A model generated the notes under the pieces. It saw only the letters and a list, made by a program, of their open reading frames with translations, was not told where the DNA came from and made no database searches. Position numbers and translations under genes: made by a program. From assembly GCF_000515115.1 (NCBI RefSeq), contig NZ_KI911537.1, positions 50,095 to 106,362 on the forward strand: a stretch of DNA of 56,268 bases, given 5' to 3'. How positions within the stretch are numbered: the stretch's first letter is position 1; the number at the start of each line of letters is the position of its first letter. Origin of the DNA: Nocardiopsis sp. CNT312 (lineage in GTDB: Bacteria > Actinomycetota > Actinomycetes > Streptosporangiales > Streptosporangiaceae). Below, piece after piece: positions 17,591-26,484 of the stretch.

Positions 17591-18193
17591 TCAGCCCTGG
17601 CTCGGGGAGAACCGACGCCACAGCAGCAGGGCTAGGACCAGGGTGAGGGCCACCGCTGCCACCTGGAGGGTCTCGCTCTGCGCGACGAAGGCGCGGACCC
17701 TGGACAGCACCGCGGGCTCGACCACCGTGACCGTGTCACTGGCGCAGACCGCCGGCTCGGCGCCGCGGCCGTAGCGCAGGCAGGCGGTGCTCTCCAGGCG
17801 CTCGCCGTCGCGCGTCCCCTCCGGCACCCGCGTGCGCAGAGTGAACACAGACTCGCCGCCCTCGGGAACGTCCACCCCCCAGGACACCACGGCACCCTCC
17901 CTCTCGCCGCCGCCGACCCCGGTCACCTCGAGTCCCTCCGGCAGGTGCTGGACGAGCAGCGCCCCCCGCAGGGGCGCACCGTGGGCGTTGGCGACCCTGG
18001 CGCGGAAGACCACCTCCTCCCCCGGCCGCGGACTCCTCTCGTCGGCGGACATCCGCAGGCTGACGAACGCGGACCGGTCCAGGCCCGCCCGCGCGGCGGT
18101 GCCCGTCACCCCGTCGGCCGACACCGGAGCCCCGACCCCGACCGCGACCATCGCCCCGGCCACCGCGACGGCGATCCTGCTCCACCAGCCCAT
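17591..18193 (-). CDS. Secreted, membrane-anchored protein with DUF11-like domain
   Basis: The 200-residue protein has an N-terminal signal segment (WWSRIAVAVAGAMVAVGVGA), a beta-rich extracellular region with RPGEEVVFRARVANAHGAPL and VSWGVDVPEGGESVFTLR typical of DUF11/CARDB-like repeats, and a C-terminal transmembrane helix (VAAVALTLVLALLLW) followed by a short basic tail. It is therefore likely displayed on the cell surface, attached by its C-terminus. Two Cys in the second half (STACLRYG and PAVCASD) may form a disulfide. ATG 18193 has GGGGGAG four bases upstream; a longer start at 18217 lacks one. Function unknown; it may be a structural surface protein. Confidence 0.7.
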   Translation of the reverse strand: MGWWSRIAVAVAGAMVAVGVGAPVSADGVTGTAARAGLDRSAFVSLRMSADERSPRPGEEVVFRARVANAHGAPLRGALLVQHLPEGLEVTGVGGGEREGAVVSWGVDVPEGGESVFTLRTRVPEGTRDGERLESTACLRYGRGAEPAVCASDTVTVVEPAVLSRVRAFVAQSETLQVAAVALTLVLALLLWRRFSPSQG

Positions 18194-18309
18194 ACCACTC
18201 CCCCGATCCTCACCCATGGTCACAACAAGACAACTACGGGCAATGACCAGGGGCGAGGGGACACGCCCCGGCGGCGGTTCGTCACCGAACCGAGTCCCGG
18301 GGGCCGGTG

Positions 18310-18888
18310 TCACCCCTCGGGAACGATCCGCTCCACGACGGCGGCGACCAGTTCGGGCACCGAGCCCTCGGGAGCCAGGACGCCGGGAAGCGTGAGGTGC
18401 TCGGTGACCAGCTGGTTGAGGGCAAGATAGAGCAGGACGACCGCACCGCGTCCGCCGGGCATCCCGGCACGGGCGTGGAGGTCGATGTTGGCCTCCAGGT
18501 CCTCACGGACACGGCCCGTGAGCCCGCTCCGCAGTTCAGGGCGGCGCGCGGCCTCCAGTTGCAACTCCAGCAGTGCGAGGTGGACCTCGGGAGCGCGGAG
18601 CATCCGACGCACCACGCCGTGCATGAGTTCGGTGAGCCCCGCGCGGTCGCGGGACACCTCACGGACCCTCTCCCATTCCGCGGGAGCGGGCATGAAGCGC
18701 TCGTAGGCGCGGAGGCCGACCCCGGACAGCAGGGCGTCCCGGTTCGCGAAGTAGTTGGAGGCTGTGCCCATCGGCACCCCCGCGCGCGCGTCGACCGCGC
18801 GGAAGGTGAGTCCGCGCGCGCCCTCCTCGGCGAGTACGTCGATAGCCGCGTCCAGCAGCGCGGTGCGCCGCTGCGGATTTCTGACCAT
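18310..18888 (-). CDS. TetR/AcrR family transcriptional regulator
   Basis: The 192-residue protein has a TetR helix-turn-helix at residues 8-50 (AALDVLAEEGARGLTF-like start, then AVDARAGVPMGTASNYFANR) and a variable ligand-binding C-terminal part. It is divergently transcribed from the DHFR-like gene at 18984, and the 95-bp gap contains two tandem palindromes that are its likely operator. It probably represses both itself and that gene. The ligand is unknown. Confidence 0.9.
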   Translation of the reverse strand: MVRNPQRRTALLDAAIDVLAEEGARGLTFRAVDARAGVPMGTASNYFANRDALLSGVGLRAYERFMPAPAEWERVREVSRDRAGLTELMHGVVRRMLRAPEVHLALLELQLEAARRPELRSGLTGRVREDLEANIDLHARAGMPGGRGAVVLLYLALNQLVTEHLTLPGVLAPEGSVPELVAAVVERIVPEG

Positions 18889-18928
18889 GTCCCTCCCGTC
18901 GCATCACCTTGACCGAACCACTCCAGCC

Positions 18929-18954
18929 AAAGTACTTTACTTGAAGTACTTCAA
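18929..18954. promoter_or_regulatory. Paired palindromes, probable TetR operator
   Basis: AAAGTACTTT (18929-18938) and TTGAAGTACTTCAA (18941-18954) are both perfect palindromes sharing the core AAGTACTT, with centres 14 bp apart, between divergent tetR (start 18888) and the gene at 18984. Confidence 0.75.
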
Positions 18955-18983
18955 TTATAGTGGTTTTGGGTTCGAGGAGGGCC

Positions 18984-19568
18984 ATGCGCACGCTCACCTA
19001 TGTCGTCGGTGTCACCCTGGACGGTTTCGTCTGCGGCCCCGACGGCTCCTTCGGCTTCTTCCCAGTCGCCCAGGGCACCGTTGAACACCTGCTGCGCGAA
19101 CTCCCAGAGCTCGTGCCCACCCACGCCCGGGGCCATCTGGGGCTGGATCCGGACACGCCCAACAAGCGCTACGGCACCCTGATCCAGGGCAGGGGCAGTT
19201 ACGAGGTCGGGCTGAGAGAGGGCATCACCAGCCCCTACGCCCACATGGAGCAGTACGTCTTCTCCACGGCGCTGGCGACGGACACCGATCCGGCGGTGAC
19301 CGTCACCGGCACCGACCCCGTCGAGACGGTCCGTCGGCTCAAACGTGAGAAGGACGGTCTGGACCTCTGCCTGATCGGCGGCCCGACCCTGGCCGGGACC
19401 CTGCTCCCAGAGGTCGACGGGATCCTGCTCAAGCGCTACCCCGTCCTCGCCGGGGCCGGCCGACCGCTCTTCGACACCGGATTCGACCCGACCGCCTTCA
19501 CACGCGTGGAGACCACCGCCTTCGACAGTGGGGCGGACTTCACCCTCTTCCGCCGCACGGCCGTGTGA
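18984..19568 (+). CDS. Dihydrofolate reductase family protein (RibD C-terminal type)
   Basis: The 194-residue protein has the fold pattern of the DHFR/RibD_C family: MRTLTYVVGVTLDGFVCGPD at the N-terminus, GRGSYEVGL, and CLIGGPTLAGTLLPEVDG with the Gly-rich NADPH loop. Such YwjB/YyaP-like proteins are predicted NADPH-dependent reductases of unknown substrate rather than the housekeeping folate enzyme. ATG 18984 has GAGGAGG just upstream, which favours it over the ATG at 18960. Divergence from tetR and the shared operator suggest TetR-controlled expression. Confidence 0.87.
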   Translation: MRTLTYVVGVTLDGFVCGPDGSFGFFPVAQGTVEHLLRELPELVPTHARGHLGLDPDTPNKRYGTLIQGRGSYEVGLREGITSPYAHMEQYVFSTALATDTDPAVTVTGTDPVETVRRLKREKDGLDLCLIGGPTLAGTLLPEVDGILLKRYPVLAGAGRPLFDTGFDPTAFTRVETTAFDSGADFTLFRRTAV

Positions 19569-19604
19569 GGGGCACACCCCGCGGCGCGCCCGCTCCGGGG
19601 CCGG

Positions 19605-21389
19605 TCACACGGTCCAGCGGTTGGTGATGGGCAGGCGGCGGTCCCGGCTGAGGTTGCGGGAGCTGATCTTGGTGCCGGGCGCGCTCTGGCGGCGCTTGTA
19701 CTCGGCCCGGTCCACCAGCCTGATGACGCGGCGGACCAGATCGCGGTCGAACCCGGCGAAGACCAGTTCGGCCTCGCCCTTGTCGGTGCCCACGTAGGCG
19801 TCCAGGACCGCGTCGAGCACCTCGTAGTCGGGCAGCGAGTCGCTGTCGAGCTGGTCGGGGCGCAGCTCGGCGCTGGGCGGCTTGCTGATCGAGTTCTCCG
19901 GGATCGGCGGCACCTGGCCGCGGCGCTCGGCCTCGGCGTTGCGCCAGCGCGCCAGGTCCCACACCAGGGTCTTCCAACAGTCCTTAATGGGCGCGAACCC
20001 GCCCACGGAGTCGCCGTAGAGGGTGGAGTAGCCGGTGGCCGACTCGCTCTTGTTGCTGGTGGCCAGGACCAGGTGGCCCTCCTGGTTGGAGACGGCCATC
20101 AGCAGGGTGCCGCGCACACGGGCCTGGAGGTTCTCCGCGGCCAGGCCGCTCAGAGGAGTGTCGGCCGACGCCGATGCCCGCTCGAAGGCGGTCACCATCG
20201 GTGCGATGGCCACCGTGCGCGCGGCGAAACCCTGGCGTTTGGCGAGGTCCTCCGCGTCGGCGACCGAGTGCCCGCTGGAGTGCTCACTGGGCAGGAGCAG
20301 TCCGTGCACCCGGTCCGCGCCCACCGCGTCCACCGCGATCGTGGCGACCAGCGCGGAGTCGATGCCGCCGGAGACGGCGACGAGCACGGACGCGAAGCCG
20401 TTCTTGACCACGTAGTCGCGCAGACCCACCACCAGGGCCTGGTACACCTCACCGGTGTCGGAGAGCGGGTCGGGGCGGGGCGTCACCGTGTTGCGCCGGG
20501 GCTCGTAGGGCGCTACCGGGGTGCCGGAGAGGGTGTGGCGGACGATACGCAGCCCGTCGGCCCCGTCCGGGGCGGCGGCCGGACCGGGGTCGTGCGCCTC
20601 GGGCAGGTCGAGGTCGGCCACCAGGAGGTGCTCCTCGAACTGGGGGGCACGGGCCACGAGCTCGCCCTCGGCGTCCACCACCAGCGAGTCGCCCTCGAAG
20701 ACCAGGTCGTCCTGGCCGCCGACCATGTTCACGTAGGCCAGCGCGGCCCCGATCTCCCGGGCGCGGCGCTGGCACAGGTCCAGGCGCACATCGTCCTTGT
20801 GGCGCTCGTAGGGGGAGCCGTTGAGGGAGAGGACGAGTCCGGCCCCGGCGACACGGGCCGCGGTGGCGGGCCCGCCCTCCTGCCACAGGTCCTCGCACAC
20901 GACCAGGGCGACATCCACGCCATGGACGCGCACGACGGGCAGGGTGTCCCCGGGGACGAAGTTGCGGAACTCGTCGAAGACCCCGTAGTTGGGCAGGTGG
21001 TGCTTGGCCGAGGTGAGCACCACCCGGCCGCGGTGCAGGACGGCGACGGAGTTCTGGGGCGCCCCCGCGGGCTGGCCGCTGTGCCCCCCGGCACCAGAGC
21101 GGCCCTCCCGGCGCGAGAGGAAGCCCGCCACGACCGGGGTCTCCCCCAGACCCGCGCTCTCCAGGTCGGCCGCGAGTTCGCGCGTGGCGCGCACGGAGGC
21201 CGACACGAAGGAGTTGCGCAGCGCGAGGTCCTCCACCGGGTAGCCGGTGACGACCATCTCGGGCATGACCACGAGGTGGGCGCCCTCCTCCGCGGCCCGG
21301 CGCGCGGACTCCACGACGAGGCGCCGGTTCCCGGCGAGGTCGCCGACCGTGGGATTGACCTGGGCGAGTGCGATTCTCAACTGTGCCAC
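19605..21389 (-). CDS. nadE: Glutamine-dependent NAD+ synthetase
   Basis: Amidates deamido-NAD+ to NAD+ with ATP and glutamine, the last step of NAD biosynthesis. The 594-residue protein fuses two domains. Residues 1-270 are a nitrilase-type glutaminase with the Glu in VVMPEMVVTGYP, the Lys in SAKHHLPNYGVFDE and the Cys in LVVCEDLW. From about residue 300 there is an ammonia-dependent synthetase with the ATP-pyrophosphatase motif AVSGGIDSALVATIA. GTG 21389 is chosen because AQLRIALAQVNPTVGDLAGN is the family N-terminus; the longer open frame upstream is antisense to glnA2. It is divergent from glnA2, an arrangement seen in other actinomycetes. Confidence 0.96.
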   Translation of the reverse strand: MAQLRIALAQVNPTVGDLAGNRRLVVESARRAAEEGAHLVVMPEMVVTGYPVEDLALRNSFVSASVRATRELAADLESAGLGETPVVAGFLSRREGRSGAGGHSGQPAGAPQNSVAVLHRGRVVLTSAKHHLPNYGVFDEFRNFVPGDTLPVVRVHGVDVALVVCEDLWQEGGPATAARVAGAGLVLSLNGSPYERHKDDVRLDLCQRRAREIGAALAYVNMVGGQDDLVFEGDSLVVDAEGELVARAPQFEEHLLVADLDLPEAHDPGPAAAPDGADGLRIVRHTLSGTPVAPYEPRRNTVTPRPDPLSDTGEVYQALVVGLRDYVVKNGFASVLVAVSGGIDSALVATIAVDAVGADRVHGLLLPSEHSSGHSVADAEDLAKRQGFAARTVAIAPMVTAFERASASADTPLSGLAAENLQARVRGTLLMAVSNQEGHLVLATSNKSESATGYSTLYGDSVGGFAPIKDCWKTLVWDLARWRNAEAERRGQVPPIPENSISKPPSAELRPDQLDSDSLPDYEVLDAVLDAYVGTDKGEAELVFAGFDRDLVRRVIRLVDRAEYKRRQSAPGTKISSRNLSRDRRLPITNRWTV

Positions 21390-21608
21390 GCCTTCGAGGG
21401 TAGCGTTCCCGCTCTCCGGGGCCGGGGGCACCTCCCCCCGGCTCCCACCAGCGGTGACGCCGTTGCGGTGCGCGCCGCCGAGGCCGGGTGTGCGCGGAAA
21501 CACTCCGGAAATATGCGCGCGGCACACTGGGTCTGGGACACTGTGCCCGACGCGGCTCCGCACGGGGCGGACCGGGATCGGACACGACCGCATCGAGGAA
21601 GGTTGAAC

Positions 21609-22970
21609 GTGAATCGACAGCAGGAATTCGTGCTCCGCACGCTGGAGGAGCGCGACATCCGGTTCGTGAGGCTGTGGTTCACCGACGTGCTCGGGTACCT
21701 CAAGTCCGTGGCCGTGGCCCCGGCCGAGCTGGAGGCGGCCTTCAGCGAGGGCATCGGGTTCGACGGTTCGGCGATCGAGGGCTTCGCCCGGGTCTACGAG
21801 GCGGACATGCTGGTCCAGCCGGACCCCTCGACCTTCCAGGTGCTGCCCTGGCGCAACGAGCCGCACGGCACCGCGCGCATGTACTGCGACATCCTGATGC
21901 CGGACGGCTCTCCGTCGCCGGCCGACCCGCGGCACGTGCTCAAGCGCCAGCTCAGCAAGGCCTCCGACCTCGGTTTCACCTTCTACACGCACCCCGAGAT
22001 CGAGTTCTACCTGCTGAAGAAGTTCCCCGAGCACGGGGAGTTCCCCGAGCCCAACGACTCGGGCGGCTACTTCGACCACACGCCGCACAACAGCGCGCAC
22101 GACTTCCGGCGCAGCGCCATCAACATGCTGGAGTCCATGGGCATCTCCGTGGAGTTCAGCCACCACGAGGGCGGCCCGGGCCAGCAGGAGATCGACCTGC
22201 GCTACGCGGACGCGCTCACCACCGCCGACAACGTCATGACCTTCCGGCTCGTGATGAAGGAGGTGGCGATGGAGCAGGGCGTGTACGCCACGTTCATGCC
22301 CAAGCCCTTCACGGAGTACCCGGGTTCGGGCATGCACACGCACCTGTCGCTGTTCGAGGGCGACCGCAACGCCTTCTACGAGCCGGGGGCGGAGTTCCAG
22401 CTCTCGAAGGTGGGGCGCGGGTTCATCGCGGGGCTGCTGCGGCACGCCGACGAGATCACCGCCGTCACCAACCAGTGGGTGAACTCCTACAAGCGGCTGT
22501 GGGACGACCCCGCCGCCTCCGCGGGGGCGGGCGGAGAGGCCCCCGCCTACATCTGCTGGGGCCACAACAACCGGTCGGCGCTGGTGCGGGTGCCGATGTA
22601 CAAGCCGGGCAAGTCCAACTCCAGCCGGATCGAGATCCGCTCAATGGACACCGCCTGCAACCCCTACCTGGCCTACGCGGTGATCCTGGGCGCGGGCCTG
22701 AAGGGCATCGAGGAGGGCTACGAGCTTCCCCCGGGCGCCGAGGACGACGTGTGGGCGCTCACCGACGCCGAGCGCCGGGCGCTGGGGATCAAGCCGCTGC
22801 CGCAGAGCCTGGACGAGGCGCTGCGGATCATGGAGAACAGCGAGCTGGTCGCCGAGACCCTGGGCGAGCACGTGTTCGACTTCTTCCTGCGCAACAAGAA
22901 GGCGGAGTGGAACTCCTACCGCCGCCAGGTCACCCCGTACGAGCTGGCGCGCTACCTGCCCACGCTCTGA
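21609..22970 (+). CDS. glnA2: Glutamine synthetase-like enzyme, GlnA2 type (probable gamma-glutamylpolyamine synthetase)
   Basis: The 453-residue protein belongs to the glutamine synthetase fold: FDGSAIEGFARVYEADM, the metal-site FYTHPEIEFYLL, GSGMHTHLSLF and NNRSALVRVP. At the position of the GlnA adenylylation tyrosine it has Trp (DDVWALT, residue about 382), so GlnE should not control it. Its place beside nadE matches Streptomyces GlnA2, described as a gamma-glutamylpolyamine synthetase in polyamine use; that function is transferred by synteny. GTG 21609 has GAGGAAGG six bases upstream. An in-frame TTG at 21603 has no spacing for a ribosome site. No GlnR box is visible before it. Confidence 0.9.
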   Translation: MNRQQEFVLRTLEERDIRFVRLWFTDVLGYLKSVAVAPAELEAAFSEGIGFDGSAIEGFARVYEADMLVQPDPSTFQVLPWRNEPHGTARMYCDILMPDGSPSPADPRHVLKRQLSKASDLGFTFYTHPEIEFYLLKKFPEHGEFPEPNDSGGYFDHTPHNSAHDFRRSAINMLESMGISVEFSHHEGGPGQQEIDLRYADALTTADNVMTFRLVMKEVAMEQGVYATFMPKPFTEYPGSGMHTHLSLFEGDRNAFYEPGAEFQLSKVGRGFIAGLLRHADEITAVTNQWVNSYKRLWDDPAASAGAGGEAPAYICWGHNNRSALVRVPMYKPGKSNSSRIEIRSMDTACNPYLAYAVILGAGLKGIEEGYELPPGAEDDVWALTDAERRALGIKPLPQSLDEALRIMENSELVAETLGEHVFDFFLRNKKAEWNSYRRQVTPYELARYLPTL

Positions 22971-22993
22971 GCGGTTCCCGCGAAGAGCCCCGG

Positions 22994-23031
22994 ACGGTGA
23001 AGGCCGACCCCGCGGGGTCGGCCTTCACCGT
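22994..23031. terminator. Long hairpin between glnA2 and hemB-like pseudogene
   Basis: Perfect 18-bp stem with a 2-nt loop; arms begin ACGGTGAAGGCC and end GGCCTTCACCGT. It lies between convergent units ending at 22970 and 23038. Confidence 0.85.
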
Positions 23032-23037
23032 GTCCGC

Positions 23038-23692
23038 CTACCGGGGCCGGGGCACCCGGGCGAGGTGCCGTGCGGCCTCCCGGGCGCTGTAGGTGATCAC
23101 CGCCGCCGTACCCGACCGCTTGTACATGGTGAGCCTCTCCACCAGGCCGGGCAAGTAGTCGACGATCAGGCGGGTACCGGAGTGGGTGAGCTGTGCCCAC
23201 TCGCCGGACACGCAGAACGGCACCAGGGGCACATCGACCTGGTCGTCGCACTTCAGACGTGCGAACAGGTCGATCGTGTGCAGGGCCGGTTCGAGCAGGA
23301 TCGTGTCGGCCCCCTCGTCGACCATCCTGCGTGCCACGCTCACGGCCTGCTCCGGCCGCGACGGGTGCACCCTGGAAGGAGGCACGGTCGCCCTTGGGCT
23401 CGGCGTTCATCGCGGTGCGGTACCCGTCGTACATCCGGATTGCCATGATCAGGTGCGGCATCAGGGCGACGTCACGGTGTCCGGCCTCGTCGAGGACGGT
23501 ACGCACGCGCCCGGTGAGCCCATCGACCATCGCTGCCGGACCAAGGATGTCGGCACCGGCCTCGGCCTGGTGAACGGCTTGCACGCCAAGGACGTCGAGC
23601 GCCGCACCGTGGTCGTACCGCCCCTGCCGGTCGGTGAGAACGCACCCGCGCGACGCGGTGTTCGCGGGCGGACCGGGGGGGTGAGCCCCGCC
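23038..23692 (-). pseudogene. Degenerate HemB-like (porphobilinogen synthase family) gene, frameshifted and 5'-truncated
   Basis: Two adjacent minus-strand frames together read as the C-terminal two-thirds of HemB. The upstream frame (about 23692 to 23372) gives VQAVHQAEAGADILGPAAMV and MPHLIMAIRMYDGYRTAM, ending GDRASFQ. The next frame (about 23370 to 23038) continues HPSRPEQAVSVARRMVDEGA, ILLEPALHTIDL, FCVSGEWAQL and YSAREAARHL. Removing one G near 23371 joins them exactly as in HemB. The first third of the protein is missing, since an in-frame stop lies at 23693-23695. Both lysines that form Schiff bases in true HemB are replaced (Ile and Glu at the aligned positions), so even the ancestor was a divergent paralogue. 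A functional hemB must lie elsewhere. Confidence 0.8.
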
Positions 23693-23746
23693 TCACCGAG
23701 AGCGGAATAGGTACGGGTGGGGGTATGTTGGCAACGATCGAGGTGA

Positions 23747-24022
<276 letters not shown>

Positions 24023-24385
24023 CCCTGCCCTCCCACCTTTCGAAGGGCCCGCGCGGCGGGCCCCTCCGCCGCCGGAACAGTCCCGGGGGTGCCCCAGCGG
24101 TGCCGGGTCCGGTCCGTACCGCTCAGTTCCGGCCAGACCCGGACCTATGCCCCGGGGGTGGTCGGCGGCCGGACCGCCCCACCGTCCCCTTGCGCCCCTC
24201 CCGCCCCGGGGAATACCGCACGGCCGGAAAACGGTTGTATCCCAAGGAATGCGGCATCGGACCGGCATGCGATGATGCTGATGCCCGGCCCGTCCGGGCC
24301 TCTCACGCCAGAGGGCGCGAGACCCCATTCGTCCACACGTCCGGAGACACCCCAGGTGCTTCGAGACAGACGGAGGAAGACACAC
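24023..24385. other. Intergenic region between CsoR-like gene and panB
   Basis: No gene supported. A hairpin follows the CsoR stop (24045-24063). The rest presumably holds the panB promoter; I see no riboswitch. Confidence 0.55.
24045..24063 (+). terminator. Hairpin after CsoR-like gene
   Basis: GGGCCCGC / GCGGGCCC, an 8-bp stem with a 3-nt loop, 23 bp past the stop codon. Confidence 0.6.
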
Positions 24386-25240
24386 ATGACCACCTCAGCC
24401 CAGAACTCCTCCGACGGGAAGACCCTGTACGGCGGAGTCACCAGCCGCCGTGTCACCGTCCGCGACCTGGCGCGCGCCAAGAAGCACGGCGAGCGCTGGC
24501 CGATGCTGACCGCCTACGACGCCCTGACCGCCCGTATCTTCGACGAGGCCGGGATCCCGGTCCTGCTCGTGGGCGACTCGGCCGCCAACGTCGTCTACGG
24601 CTACGACTCCACCGTCCCTGTCACGGTGGACGAGCTGGTCCCCCTCACCGCGGCCGTGTCCCGTTCCACCAAGCGCTCCCTCGTCGTGGCGGACCTGCCC
24701 TTCGGCTCCTACCAGGGCTCGCCCCAGCAGGCACTGGAGTCGGCGAGCCGCTTCATGAAGGAGGGCGGTGCCCAAGCCGTCAAGCTGGAGGGCGGCCACA
24801 CGGTGGCCCCCCAAGTGGAGATGCTCGTGGCCGCGGGCGTCCCGGTGATGGGCCATCTGGGTCTGACGCCCCAATCCGTCAACACCCTGGGCGGCTACCG
24901 GGTGCAGGGCCGGGGCGAGGCCGCCGCCCGGCTGCTGAACGACGCCAAGGAACTGGAGCGCGCGGGTGCCTTCTCCCTCGTGCTGGAGTGCGTACCCGTC
25001 GACCTGGCCGCCCAGGTGACCGCCGAGCTGACCATCCCCACCATCGGCATCGGCGCGGGCCCGGCCACGGACGCCCAGGTGCTGGTGTGGCAGGACATGG
25101 CCGGTCTCAGCCCCAAGGTGGCCAAGTTCGTCAAGACCTACGCCGACCTGGCCGGGACCCTGCGCGAGGCCGCGGCCGGCTTCGCCGACGAGGTCGTGGG
25201 CGGCACCTTCCCCGAGGAGCGCCACTCCTACGCGAGCTGA
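24386..25240 (+). CDS. panB: 3-methyl-2-oxobutanoate hydroxymethyltransferase PanB
   Basis: Adds a hydroxymethyl group from 5,10-methylenetetrahydrofolate to alpha-ketoisovalerate, giving ketopantoate for pantothenate and CoA. The 284-residue protein has the TIM-barrel landmarks: [40 protein letters not shown] (metal-binding Asp), [27 protein letters not shown], the catalytic Glu in LVLECVP, and [23 protein letters not shown] 24386 has GGAGGAAG upstream; the long in-frame extension from 24089 is not conserved. No panC or panD is adjacent. Confidence 0.96.
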   Translation: MTTSAQNSSDGKTLYGGVTSRRVTVRDLARAKKHGERWPMLTAYDALTARIFDEAGIPVLLVGDSAANVVYGYDSTVPVTVDELVPLTAAVSRSTKRSLVVADLPFGSYQGSPQQALESASRFMKEGGAQAVKLEGGHTVAPQVEMLVAAGVPVMGHLGLTPQSVNTLGGYRVQGRGEAAARLLNDAKELERAGAFSLVLECVPVDLAAQVTAELTIPTIGIGAGPATDAQVLVWQDMAGLSPKVAKFVKTYADLAGTLREAAAGFADEVVGGTFPEERHSYAS

Positions 25241-25401
25241 CGGACGCCGTCGCCGTCGGCTGGGCAAGGCCCGGTCGACGGCCGCGCGTCCGGGTCCGCG
25301 CCTCGCCCGGGTGCGGCCCACCCGACAAACCGAACAGAACTCGGTAGTACAGTCGCTGCGTACTCATCGCCGAAGCGGGCCGGAGCCCGCCGGGAGGACA
25401 C

Positions 25402-26442
25402 ATGCGCATCTCGATGCCGCTCCAGTACGCGGGCGACCCCAAGGCCGCCGTGGACCAGGTGGTCGAGCTGGAGAAGGCCGGTCTGGACACCGTGTGGGTG
25501 GCCGAGGTCTACGGGTTCGACAGCCCGACCCTGATGGGCTACATCGCCGCGCGCACCGAGACGGTGGAGATCGGCTCAGCCATCCTGCCGCTGTACAGCC
25601 GCACCCCGGCCCTGATGGCGATGACCGCGGCCGGACTGGACGACCTGTCCGGCGGCCGCGCCATCCTCGGCATGGGGGCCAGCGGCCCGCAGGTGATCGA
25701 GGGGTGGCACGGTGTCCCCTACACGAAACCGCTGACGCGCACCCGCGAGACGATCGAGATCTGCCGCAAGATCTGGCGGCGCGAGGAGCGCCTCACCCAC
25801 GACGGCAAGGCCTTCCAACTGCCCCTGCCCCCGGACCGGGGCACCGGCCTGGGCAAGCCGCTGAAGCTCATCAACCACCCGCACCGAGCGGACATCCCCA
25901 TCTACGTCGCCGCGCTCGGTGAGAAGAACGTCGCGATGACCGCGCAGATCGCCGACGGGTGGCTGCCGCACCTGTTCATCCCGGAGAAGGCCGACCTGGT
26001 GTGGGGCGATTCCCTGGCCGCGGGGAAGGCCGACCGCGACCCGGCCCTGGGCGAACTGGAGATCGCCGCCGGGGGCCTGCTCGCCGTCGGCGAGGGCGAG
26101 GAGACCAAGAAGCTCCTGGACTTCGTGCGGCCGATGATCGCACTGTACGTGGGCGGCATGGGAGCCAAGGGCAGGAACTTCTACAACTCCGTCGCCCGCC
26201 GCTACGGCTACGAGGAGGCCGCGGAGAAGATCCAGGACCTGTACCTAGACGGGCGCAAGGAGGAAGCGGCCGCGGCCGTTCCCGAGGAGTTCGTGGAGCT
26301 GACCAACATGGTCGGCCCCGAGAGCTACGTGCGCGAGCGTGTGGAGGCCTTCCGTGCGGCGGGTGTCACCCGGCTCAACGTCACCCCCCTGGGCGGCGAC
26401 CCGGTGGCCCTGGTGGAGAAGGTCAAGGGCTGGCTGTCCTGA
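25402..26442 (+). CDS. LLM class F420-dependent oxidoreductase
   Basis: Luciferase-like monooxygenase-fold TIM barrel of 346 residues that would use cofactor F420. Visible motifs are GLDTVWVAEVYGFDSPTLMG, ILPLYSRTPALMAMTAAGLD, GGRAILGMGASGPQVIEGWH and IADGWLPHLFIPE. The substrate is unknown; relatives include F420-dependent dehydrogenases and reductases of the MmcI/Mer-like group. GGGAGGA lies just before the ATG, and a -10-like TACAGT occurs about 50 bp upstream. It faces an F420:NADP reductase gene at 26485, suggesting linked F420 metabolism. Confidence 0.9.
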   Translation: MRISMPLQYAGDPKAAVDQVVELEKAGLDTVWVAEVYGFDSPTLMGYIAARTETVEIGSAILPLYSRTPALMAMTAAGLDDLSGGRAILGMGASGPQVIEGWHGVPYTKPLTRTRETIEICRKIWRREERLTHDGKAFQLPLPPDRGTGLGKPLKLINHPHRADIPIYVAALGEKNVAMTAQIADGWLPHLFIPEKADLVWGDSLAAGKADRDPALGELEIAAGGLLAVGEGEETKKLLDFVRPMIALYVGGMGAKGRNFYNSVARRYGYEEAAEKIQDLYLDGRKEEAAAAVPEEFVELTNMVGPESYVRERVEAFRAAGVTRLNVTPLGGDPVALVEKVKGWLS

Positions 26443-26484
26443 CCCGGGGCGGGGCCGCGGAGCGCTTCCGCGGCCCCGCCGCCG

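Noticed and set aside
20073..21608. N-terminal 512-codon extension of the second glutamine synthetase frame
   Set aside because: It lies antisense to nadE and shows no homology. The ribosome-binding site before 21609 fixes the true start.
23038..23385. Short minus-strand frame as an intact small gene
   Set aside because: Its product is only the C-terminal part of HemB and continues an upstream frame after a one-base shift, so it is part of a pseudogene.
24023..24385. Search for a riboswitch before panB
   Set aside because: No conserved riboswitch core could be recognised; only a GC hairpin after the preceding gene.
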